64,000 nt of DNA from Flavobacterium tibetense (GTDB lineage: Bacteria; Bacteroidota; Bacteroidia; Flavobacteriales; Flavobacteriaceae), in the NCBI RefSeq assembly GCF_003293845.1, contig NZ_QLST01000003.1:167188-231187 (forward strand). Direction: 5' to 3'. Positions 25,984 through 32,962 of this stretch are shown one piece after another. Position 1 is the first letter of the stretch, and the number at the start of each line of letters is the position of its first letter. Both the position numbers and the translations under genes were made by a program. The notes beneath the pieces are model-generated. The model worked only from the letters and a program-made list of their open reading frames with translations, had not been told where the DNA came from and did no database searches.

Positions 25984-26814
25984 TTATTGTTCTGGATATT
26001 CAATTAATTCATCGTAGTTGATAGTTTTTATTAGCCTTATAAAAATGTCTTTCATTTCAAAGCATATACTCCAACTCGTAAATGAAAAATCTTCTTTATT
26101 GATAATTTTAACTGTATGATTCTTTTTAAAGATGAAAGTTGAATTGAAATATGTTTTTTCAAAATCATTATTGCAAATCCCATTTGAATGAATAATACAA
26201 TTTCTATAGTCTGATATAAATTTTATAAATTCCAAATCTGTAGTTCTTATTTCTTTTGAATACTTATCTTTTGATAAATATCTGAATTTTTTATGCAGAG
26301 TTAATTTATCAAAAAGTTTTTCAATAATTTTTCCTTTTTGATTTTCATTGAAATCATTTTGATTTAAAAATTTAGATTCATCTTTTTTTATTTCTTGTAT
26401 GACAAATTCATGAAATTTAGATTCTTCATAAATTTTATTAAAAATCAGATTTACACATGTTTCGAAAACAGCAAAACAACCTAATATTAAATTTTTTTCT
26501 AAGTTGTTGATGTATTTCTTCTTTAGAACTTCATTTTCTTTTATTGCAAACAATTTTCTGATATGATTATCAAGTAATTTTATTTCATTCTCATAGACAT
26601 AAATTTTATAAATATTAACTGGATTATTAGTTTTGAAAAAAATAAATGTATTTAATCCCAAATAATATTCATCAATTACAGTTTGAAATAATCCAAAAAA
26701 GTCTTTTCTGGCATCATTATTTTTTAAATTTAGTTCTTTGGTTAAATATTCAGTTTCATTGGTTATATTTTCAATGTCTGATTTTAATTTATCTAATAAT
26801 TCTCTATAAGTCAT
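25984..26814 (-). CDS. HEPN-like protein of unknown function
   Basis: About 276 residues, mostly helical, Lys/Asn/Ile-rich, with no signal peptide. The start is taken at the ATG at 26814 (MTYRELLDKL); an upstream TTG at 26832 would add six residues. Near residue 210 it has DYRNCIIHSNG, an R-N-x3-H motif of the HEPN superfamily, whose members are often RNases in toxin, Abi or defence systems. It is very AT-rich, more than its neighbours, and has no visible partner gene. HEPN membership is a motif-level inference. Confidence 0.6.
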   Translation of the reverse strand: MTYRELLDKLKSDIENITNETEYLTKELNLKNNDARKDFFGLFQTVIDEYYLGLNTFIFFKTNNPVNIYKIYVYENEIKLLDNHIRKLFAIKENEVLKKKYINNLEKNLILGCFAVFETCVNLIFNKIYEESKFHEFVIQEIKKDESKFLNQNDFNENQKGKIIEKLFDKLTLHKKFRYLSKDKYSKEIRTTDLEFIKFISDYRNCIIHSNGICNNDFEKTYFNSTFIFKKNHTVKIINKEDFSFTSWSICFEMKDIFIRLIKTINYDELIEYPEQ

Positions 26815-26892
26815 TGAGATAGTTTCTTCCAAAATTAAAATTTATTTTGATATACATTGGGTAATGTCTCTGATTTTATTGAAATAAAATAT

Positions 26893-26900
26893 TAAATTTG
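26893..26900 (+). promoter_or_regulatory. Promoter of mtaB
   Basis: TAAATTTG followed by GCACTCTCAA, the same 18-base block as at rpmE2. The ATG at 26945 lies 44 bases downstream. Confidence 0.65.
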
Positions 26901-26944
26901 CACTCTCAATTTTTTGACAACGATTTCATTAATTGAGTGAACTT

Positions 26945-28273
26945 ATGGAAAACAAGAAAAAAGTCGCATTCTACACTTTAGGATGCAAATTGAACTTCTC
27001 AGAAACTTCTACTATTGCACGTGATTTTCAAAATGAAGGTTTTGAACGTGTTGGTTTCGAAGAAATTGCAGATATTTATGTAATCAATACCTGTTCGGTT
27101 ACAGAAAATGCGGACAAACAATTTAAGCAAATTGTCAAAAAAGCAATGAAGTTGAACGATAAAGCGTTTGTTGCTGCCGTAGGTTGTTATGCCCAATTAA
27201 AACCAGAAGAATTAGCCGCAGTTGATGGAGTAGATTTGGTTTTAGGAGCAACCGAGAAATTCAAAATTACAGATTACATCAACGACTTGTCGAAAAACGA
27301 CATGGGCGAAATACATTCTTGCGAAATTGAAGAAGCGGATTTTTACGTGGGAAGTTATTCTATTGGCGACAGAACTCGTGCTTTCTTAAAAGTGCAAGAT
27401 GGTTGTGATTATAAATGTACGTATTGTACCATTCCATTGGCAAGAGGAATTTCTCGTAGTGATGCTCTGGAAAATGTATTGAAAAATGCTTCTGAAATTT
27501 CCCAACAAGGCATCAAAGAAATTGTTTTAACAGGTGTAAATATTGGAGATTACGGAAAAGGAGAATTCGGAAATAAAAAACACGAACATACTTTTTTAGA
27601 TTTAGTAAAAGCATTAGATGAAGTGGAAGGTATCGAGCGTTTACGAATTTCTTCCATCGAACCTAATTTATTAAAGAACGAAACCATAGAATTTGTGTCC
27701 CAAAGTCGCACGTTTGTGCCGCATTTTCATATTCCATTGCAGTCAGGTTCTAACGATATCTTGAAGAAAATGAAGCGTCGTTATATGCGCGAATTGTATA
27801 CAGAACGTGTTGGTAAAATTCGCGAAGTAATGCCTCATGCTTGTATTGGAGTAGATGTAATTGTTGGATTTCCAGGTGAAACAGATGAACATTTCTTAGA
27901 AACCTATCATTTTTTGAATGATTTGGATATTTCGTATTTGCACGTTTTCACCTATTCGGAAAGAGATAATACGGAAGCCGCAGCAATGGATGGAGTAGTG
28001 CCAATGAATGTGCGTTCGAAAAGAAGTAAAATGTTGCGCGGACTTTCCGTAAAGAAAAGAAGAGCGTTTTATGAAAGCCAGATTGGAACCAACAGAACCG
28101 TTTTATTTGAAGGCGAAAATAAAGAAGGCTATATTCACGGATTTACAGAAAATTATGTAAAAGTTAAAACGCCTTGGAATCCTGAATTAGTGAATACCTT
28201 ACACGAAATTAATCTAACCAAAATTGACGAAGACGGAAGCGTGCGAATGGAATTTTTGAATGTAGAAGTCTAA
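26945..28273 (+). CDS. mtaB: tRNA t6A37 methylthiotransferase MtaB
   Basis: Radical-SAM enzyme that converts t6A37 to ms2t6A37 in tRNAs reading ANN codons. With the ATG at 26945 it has about 442 residues. The N-terminal UPF0004 domain supplies Cys14, Cys50 and Cys81 for one cluster (TLGCKLN, NTCSVT, VGCYAQ); the radical-SAM cluster is at Cys154/158/161 (CDYKCTYC). A TRAM-like C-terminal tail follows. An upstream TTG at 26933 is rejected. Its stop codon directly touches the stop of the convergent methyltransferase gene. Confidence 0.93.
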   Translation: MENKKKVAFYTLGCKLNFSETSTIARDFQNEGFERVGFEEIADIYVINTCSVTENADKQFKQIVKKAMKLNDKAFVAAVGCYAQLKPEELAAVDGVDLVLGATEKFKITDYINDLSKNDMGEIHSCEIEEADFYVGSYSIGDRTRAFLKVQDGCDYKCTYCTIPLARGISRSDALENVLKNASEISQQGIKEIVLTGVNIGDYGKGEFGNKKHEHTFLDLVKALDEVEGIERLRISSIEPNLLKNETIEFVSQSRTFVPHFHIPLQSGSNDILKKMKRRYMRELYTERVGKIREVMPHACIGVDVIVGFPGETDEHFLETYHFLNDLDISYLHVFTYSERDNTEAAAMDGVVPMNVRSKRSKMLRGLSVKKRRAFYESQIGTNRTVLFEGENKEGYIHGFTENYVKVKTPWNPELVNTLHEINLTKIDEDGSVRMEFLNVEV

Positions 28274-28900
28274 TTACTTTTCAAAAACAATTAATCGACC
28301 ATCAATGTAAAAATTGCTGAAACCTATGTTTTTAGCAATCCATTCTATTGTTCTTGGTGTGTATAAAAAAACATGTGTTGGATCTTCTTTGTAGTACCAA
28401 GTGTCAAAATTTTTATCTTCCGAAAACAAATCTGTTTTGCAAAACAATTTTCCTTTTGGAAGTAACAATTGGTAGAGCTTTTCAAATTCTTTTTTTGGAA
28501 AGTAAAAATGTTCCATTACTTCGCAACAAGTGATGTAATTGTATTTGTCTTTTAAAACTTTTGGATTATTGGAAAAATAAGGGTCAAACTCAACGACATT
28601 GAAAGATTTATCTTTTAACATTTTAATGATTGCTGAGTTGGTTCCAGAACCGTAATCCAAACCTTTGTCTGAAGTAGTAAAATTTTCTAAAACGCCATTA
28701 ACAATTGGAGAAACAAAATTTTGGTATCTGCTGTCATCAGGATTATTTACGTGAGTTTCGTAAACCTGTTTTTCGGTTGTAGCATCTACATAATTGGTTG
28801 GATCTAAAAAAATAGAAGCACAAGTAGAACAGTAAAAATATTTTCTATTTTTTTTGGTATAAAAGTGTTCAGCGTTTTCAGAACAAAGAGGGCATAACAT
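28274..28900 (-). CDS. Class I SAM-dependent methyltransferase with zinc ribbon
   Basis: 208 residues. An N-terminal zinc ribbon (CPLC...CSTC, residues 3-6 and about 28-31) precedes a Rossmann methyltransferase: motif I is DYGSGTNS, the acidic residue after strand 2 is in VVEFDPYF, and CCEVMEHFYFP corresponds to motif IV. This layout is common in enzymes methylating sugars or small acids in polysaccharide clusters; the substrate is unknown. It is followed upstream by the GNAT gene, two bases apart on the same strand. Confidence 0.82.
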   Translation of the reverse strand: MLCPLCSENAEHFYTKKNRKYFYCSTCASIFLDPTNYVDATTEKQVYETHVNNPDDSRYQNFVSPIVNGVLENFTTSDKGLDYGSGTNSAIIKMLKDKSFNVVEFDPYFSNNPKVLKDKYNYITCCEVMEHFYFPKKEFEKLYQLLLPKGKLFCKTDLFSEDKNFDTWYYKEDPTHVFLYTPRTIEWIAKNIGFSNFYIDGRLIVFEK

Positions 28901-28902
28901 GA

Positions 28903-29184
28903 CTAGATTTTAATTCCCGGAGGCAACATTTGTTGAAATTTTCTGTTTTTTCTAAAGAAACTGATGAATTTAACATGAGTTGGGACTACCTTCAGTTTTC
29001 TTTCTTCGGCTATTTTTAAAACATTGAAAATGAATTCGGAATGTAATTCTTCGTCTTGATTTTCGTTACTACAAAACTTGGTTAAAAACAATTTTCGTTC
29101 TTGTATAGCGTATTCAATAGCTACTAAACCCGTTGTAGTTTGAATTTCAAATTGGCGAAGCAATTCATTGTCTTTAATTTCCAT
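28903..29184 (-). CDS. Short GNAT family N-acetyltransferase (YjdJ type)
   Basis: A 93-residue cytosolic protein of the small GCN5-related N-acetyltransferase group (about 90 residues, cysteine-using single-domain family). It has the strands TTTGLVAIEYAIQ and KLFLTKFCSN, and ends with a helix and KVVPTHVKFISFF, the family's C-terminal strand. The usual Q/RxxGxG/A motif is not evident, so activity is uncertain. The ATG at 29184 is preferred over 29202 because the following MEIKDNE start is family-like. Substrate unknown. Confidence 0.72.
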   Translation of the reverse strand: MEIKDNELLRQFEIQTTTGLVAIEYAIQERKLFLTKFCSNENQDEELHSEFIFNVLKIAEERKLKVVPTHVKFISFFRKNRKFQQMLPPGIKI

Positions 29185-29426
29185 AATTTTTAATTTTATC
29201 ACAAGGTTTTAAAAAGTAAATTTCTCAATCCTTAGTTTTACTGTTAAAAGCAGTACTATTCTACAAAGATAGTGATTTTTGAGTTTTTATACAATCCTTT
29301 TGTAATGTTTTGTTGCTGAAACCATTACTTATTGAGACGTTAAATCTTTTCAAAAAAATGGTTAATTTCTTTGAAATCAATAAAGAATTAAAGACCTTTA
29401 GAAAATAGAAAATAAAAGTGGTGTCA

Positions 29427-30086
29427 ATGGCTAAAATTCCTGTTTATTTCATGCCTGGTTTGGCAGCAAGTAGTACTATTTTTGAATATATTACTTTACC
29501 GGAAGATCAATTTGAAATGGTGTTATTGGAATGGTTTCTTCCAGAAAATAAAGAAACTTTGCAGCAATATGCATTGCGAATGACAAAACAAATCAAACAT
29601 GAAAATCCAGTTTTAATTGGCGTTTCGTTTGGTGGAATTTTGGTACAAGAAATGAGTACTTTGATTCCAACTCGGAAAACCATTATAATTTCTAGTGTGA
29701 AATCTAACAAGGAATTTCCAGCGCGTATGCTTTTGGCTAAGAAAACATTGGCATATAAATTGATACCTACAAGTTTGTTAGCCAACATTGAAACTTTGGT
29801 TCGTTATGCTTTTGGAGAGAATATAGTAGCTAAGCGAATCAAATTGTATGAAAAATATTTAAGTCTGCGTGAAAAAAGCTATTTGGATTGGTCAATAGAA
29901 AATGTAATTTCATGGTCGAGAACCAAGCCTGATGAAAAGGTTGTTCATATTCATGGCGATAAAGATGGTGTTTTTCCAATCGATAAAATCAAAAATTGTA
30001 TCGTAATTAAAGGTGGAACACACATTATGATAATCAATAAATTTAAGTGGTTCAATGAAAATTTGCCCACAATAATAACCAATTAA
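29427..30086 (+). CDS. Alpha/beta hydrolase
   Basis: About 219 residues. The protein opens with an oxyanion-type strand and turn (VYFMPGLAASS), has the nucleophile elbow GVSFGG at about residue 69 and a late His in KGGTHIMI, with an Asp in HGDKDGVFP, giving a complete Ser-Asp-His triad. There is no signal peptide, so it is cytosolic. The ATG at 29427 is chosen over the GTG at 29418. The lytic transglycosylase follows after 5 bases, so they may be co-transcribed. Substrate unknown. Confidence 0.82.
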   Translation: MAKIPVYFMPGLAASSTIFEYITLPEDQFEMVLLEWFLPENKETLQQYALRMTKQIKHENPVLIGVSFGGILVQEMSTLIPTRKTIIISSVKSNKEFPARMLLAKKTLAYKLIPTSLLANIETLVRYAFGENIVAKRIKLYEKYLSLREKSYLDWSIENVISWSRTKPDEKVVHIHGDKDGVFPIDKIKNCIVIKGGTHIMIINKFKWFNENLPTIITN

Positions 30087-30091
30087 AACCA

Positions 30092-30976
30092 ATGAAAATG
30101 AAAAAGATTGCTGTGTTGTTAGGAGTCATTTTAGTAAGTGGTGTTTTTGTTTTTTCAACAACTTCCCCAAAGAAAGAAAGTATTCACGTATTGTATCCTA
30201 AGCAAATGAACTTTGCTGGAGAAGCAGTTCCCTATTATATTAATGATGTGCAAGAGCGTTTGGATAGGGAAATGATTACCAATTTAAATTACCATACCAA
30301 TACTACTTTAGTTTTAAAACGTGCCAATAAAGTATTTCCAGTAATTGAACCGATTTTAAAACAATACGGAGTGCCAGATGATTTTAAATATTTAGCAGTT
30401 ATTGAAAGTAGTTTAGTAAATGCAGTTTCTCCAGCGGGTGCACGAGGCGTTTGGCAATTTATGCCTGAAACGGCAAAAGAAAAAGGAATGGAAGTAACCG
30501 ATCAGGTTGATGAAAGATATCACCTTGAAAAATCTACTGTTGCTGCTTGTAAATATTTATTGGAAGCTAAAAATAAATTCGGTAATTGGACATTAGCAGC
30601 TGCTTCTTACAATGGTGGAATGGCAGGAATTTCAAAACGTTTACAAGAGCAAGAAGTTGCTGATTTTTATGATTTATTGTTAACCGAAGAAACTTCAAGA
30701 TATGTTTTCCGAATTTTAGCTTTGAAAGAAATCATGCAAAATCCAAGTAAATATGGTTTTGATATGCCAAAAGAAGTTTTGTACCAACCTATTCCAGTAA
30801 AGAAAATTGAAGTAGATTCTACTATAAATAATTTGGCTACTTTTGCTAAATCGCAAGGAATTAATTATAAAGTTTTAAAAATCCACAATCCGTGGTTGCG
30901 CGATAAAAAACTTATTAATAAAACGGGTAAAAAATACGAACTTGAAATTCCCATTTCAGGTTATTCAAAACCTTAA
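30092..30976 (+). CDS. Lytic transglycosylase (SLT domain)
   Basis: A 294-residue exported enzyme that cleaves the beta-1,4 bond of peptidoglycan with formation of 1,6-anhydro-MurNAc. Signal-peptide-like start (MKMKKIAVLLGVILVSGVFV). The SLT fold covers about residues 90-210: catalytic Glu in VIESSLVNAVSPAGARGVWQF, then AAASYNGGMAG. The C-terminal stretch LATFAKSQGINYKVLKIHNPW resembles a LysM-like tail. It resembles MltD of Bacteroidota. It is followed after 3 bases by the half-size TauE gene. Confidence 0.88.
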   Translation: MKMKKIAVLLGVILVSGVFVFSTTSPKKESIHVLYPKQMNFAGEAVPYYINDVQERLDREMITNLNYHTNTTLVLKRANKVFPVIEPILKQYGVPDDFKYLAVIESSLVNAVSPAGARGVWQFMPETAKEKGMEVTDQVDERYHLEKSTVAACKYLLEAKNKFGNWTLAAASYNGGMAGISKRLQEQEVADFYDLLLTEETSRYVFRILALKEIMQNPSKYGFDMPKEVLYQPIPVKKIEVDSTINNLATFAKSQGINYKVLKIHNPWLRDKKLINKTGKKYELEIPISGYSKP

Positions 30977-30979
30977 CTC

Positions 30980-31357
30980 ATGAAACCAATGACAACACAA
31001 GTAATTGTATCTCTAATTTTAATTGGATTATTAGCCGGAATATTAAGTGGATTAGTTGGTGTTGGTGGTGGTATTATTATGGTGCCGCTTTTGGTTTATT
31101 TATTAGGTTTTAACCAATTTCAAGCGCAAGGAACTAGTTTGGCTGTTTTAGCGGTTCCAGTTACGGCGATAGCTGCGTTTACGTATTACAAAGAAGGTCA
31201 TTTGGATTGGCGATTTGCTTTGGTAATTGCTGTATGTTTTGTTGTTGGCGGATTTATTGGCAGCAAAATAGCCATTGGACTAGATCAAAAAATGTTAAAG
31301 AGAATTTTTGGTGTTATTTTATTGTTGATTGCGGGAAAAATGCTCTTTGGGAAATAA
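30980..31357 (+). CDS. Half-size TauE/SafE family membrane protein
   Basis: Only 125 residues with four hydrophobic segments and one copy of the family motif GLVGVGGGIIMVPLLVYLLG. Full-length members (for example the one at 2608) have about 250 residues and two such halves. No second half follows in any frame, so this is not a simple frameshift; it probably works as a homodimer. It is co-directional with and 3 bases from the lytic transglycosylase gene. Confidence 0.82.
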   Translation: MKPMTTQVIVSLILIGLLAGILSGLVGVGGGIIMVPLLVYLLGFNQFQAQGTSLAVLAVPVTAIAAFTYYKEGHLDWRFALVIAVCFVVGGFIGSKIAIGLDQKMLKRIFGVILLLIAGKMLFGK

Positions 31358-31425
31358 AAAAAGCACTATTTTCTAATTATTTTTAGCTTTTTAGGACGAA
31401 AGGCTAGACAACATTGAATTGGATA

Positions 31426-31848
31426 TTAATTGACCGGTTTAAAATAATAAGAAAATATCTTAGCTGATTCCGAGTCTTGTTTAATTAAGCCTAGGGTTTC
31501 AATATTCACTAAATTTTGATAGTAAACAGTTAATTCAATTTTATAGATTATTGTTTCATTTGCCTTATTTATAATAACTCTCTCAGTTTCCACTCTGTTA
31601 ATATCTAACTTATTTAATAATCCAGACTTTTTTAAATTTGCATTGAACAAATCTTTAAACTCTCTATTATTGATAGAATTGTCCAATTTTAAAAAGACAC
31701 TTGTTGTATCACCGTTTGATACTTTTTCATATAAATCTTTTACAAAATTTTCTGCAGTTTCAATATCTTCAGGAGAATTTTTTACTATCTCTTTTCTTTC
31801 ACATGAAGAAAAAAAGATTATCAAAAATAAATAAATTGCATATTTCAT
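31426..31848 (-). CDS. Hypothetical lipoprotein
   Basis: A 140-residue protein with a lipoprotein signal (MKYAIYLFLIIFFSSCERK, lipobox cysteine at residue 16). The mature part starts helical (AENFVKDLYEKVSNGDTTSV) and continues with strands, the build of small NTF2/DUF4019-like lipoproteins, but a firm match is not visible. No partner gene; function unknown. Confidence 0.68.
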   Translation of the reverse strand: MKYAIYLFLIIFFSSCERKEIVKNSPEDIETAENFVKDLYEKVSNGDTTSVFLKLDNSINNREFKDLFNANLKKSGLLNKLDINRVETERVIINKANETIIYKIELTVYYQNLVNIETLGLIKQDSESAKIFSYYFKPVN

Positions 31849-31907
31849 AATTGTCTTCTTAAATTCACTTCTGGTGTTTTAAACCCTTATCTCGTCCTTA
31901 AATAAAT

Positions 31908-32423
31908 TTACAACTTCTTCATTTGTTCCTTCATCATCTTGATTTGGTCTTTCAACATGTTGTGTTTGTCTAATTTTTTAGCTTCGTTCAACAAATTGGT
32001 AGCTTCCATTTTTCTTCTTTTTGTCATAGCAATTCCAGCTAGTTGTAGTTTTGCTAATGCCAAATCTTGATCCATAGATAAACCTAATTCAATGGCTTTC
32101 TTGAAATATTTTTCAGCTTGTGTTAAATTGGTTTGAGAAACCATTAATCCGTTTAAATAATTGAAATAGCCTTGTTGCTTTCTTATTAATGCCGTTTCCG
32201 GATTTTTAATATAAGCCAACCATTTTTGAGCACCAGGAAAATCTTGCTTTCTTAGTTTAAGGAAAGCTAACAAAATAAATTCGTTTTTGAAATATAAGAA
32301 AATGAATATAGTAGAAAATAACAATAAAAAGATTCCATTCCCAATGTTGCTTTCTGTGAATTGATAAATTCCAAACGCTATAATTAAAGCGGCAATTACT
32401 AATTTAATATTTTTGTGAAACAT
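31908..32423 (-). CDS. Membrane protein with TPR-like domain
   Basis: About 171 residues: two adjacent hydrophobic helices at the N-terminus (IKLVIAALIIAFGIYQF and NGIFLLLFSTIFIFLYF), then a TPR-like helical part (LMVSQTNLTQAEKYFKKAIE, LALAKLQLAGIAMTKRRK) reaching the C-terminus. The ATG at 32423 is chosen because the 42 bases of extra N-terminus from 32465 run past the promoter box at 32448. Likely an inner-membrane scaffold with a cytosolic TPR domain; unknown role. Confidence 0.78.
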   Translation of the reverse strand: MFHKNIKLVIAALIIAFGIYQFTESNIGNGIFLLLFSTIFIFLYFKNEFILLAFLKLRKQDFPGAQKWLAYIKNPETALIRKQQGYFNYLNGLMVSQTNLTQAEKYFKKAIELGLSMDQDLALAKLQLAGIAMTKRRKMEATNLLNEAKKLDKHNMLKDQIKMMKEQMKKL

Positions 32424-32447
32424 AATAGGTTTGTTTTTTAGATGTTG

Positions 32448-32455
32448 CAAAGGTA
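32448..32455 (-). promoter_or_regulatory. Bacteroidota -7 box for the TPR membrane protein
   Basis: Reverse-strand TACCTTTG, about 25 bases before the ATG at 32423. It faces away from the rpmH promoter. Confidence 0.5.
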
Positions 32456-32511
32456 ACAAAATCAATTAAAAATATTTTTAAAAAAGTACTTGCGAATGAA
32501 AAAAGTCTTTG

Positions 32512-32519
32512 TATATTTG
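32512..32519 (+). promoter_or_regulatory. Promoter of rpmH
   Basis: TATATTTG with TTG at 32490-32492 (19-base spacer), followed by GCACTCGG. The leader to the ATG at 32600 is about 75 bases long. Confidence 0.65.
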
Positions 32520-32599
32520 CACTCGGTTTTCGGGAGACCTTATAACCTAATGAGTTTAAAAAAAAGATTTTTATTTATAGATTTTAAAAAATACTAGCA

Positions 32600-32761
32600 A
32601 TGAGTAAGAGAACGTTTCAACCATCAAAGAGAAAAAGAAGAAATAAGCACGGTTTCATGGATAGAATGGCTTCTGCTAATGGAAGAAAAGTGCTTGCTCG
32701 TAGAAGAGCTAAAGGAAGACATAAATTGACTGTTTCTTGCGAACCAAGACACAAAAAATAA
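32600..32761 (+). CDS. rpmH: 50S ribosomal protein L34
   Basis: A 53-residue basic protein, too short for many ORF cut-offs. The sequence begins [20 protein letters not shown] and contains the family signature [19 protein letters not shown], with a short extension [12 protein letters not shown] typical of Bacteroidota. It has its own promoter and terminator. Usual rpmH neighbours (rnpA, dnaA) are absent here. Confidence 0.97.
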   Translation: MSKRTFQPSKRKRRNKHGFMDRMASANGRKVLARRRAKGRHKLTVSCEPRHKK

Positions 32762-32783
32762 TGTTTATAGCGTAAACAATATT

Positions 32784-32817
32784 AAGCCGTTACTTTTATT
32801 AGTAGCGGCTTTTTTTT
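32784..32817 (+). terminator. Rho-independent terminator of rpmH
   Basis: 10-bp stem AAGCCGTTAC (32784-32793) with GTAGCGGCTT (32802-32811) and a T-run. Confidence 0.9.
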
Positions 32818-32962
32818 AAACTTGTTTATAAAATTTAATAAGATTTCTGAAATTCAATCGGTTACTTTTAGAATTCTCTTTAAATTTAACGTCATTAAAA
32901 ATAAAAATGTAGCGATAATTCAATAATTATTTCTGCTAAAACAACTACAAAACAACAACACA

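Noticed and set aside
31358..31425. Missing second half of the half-size TauE protein by frameshift
   Set aside because: No TauE-like sequence follows in any frame.
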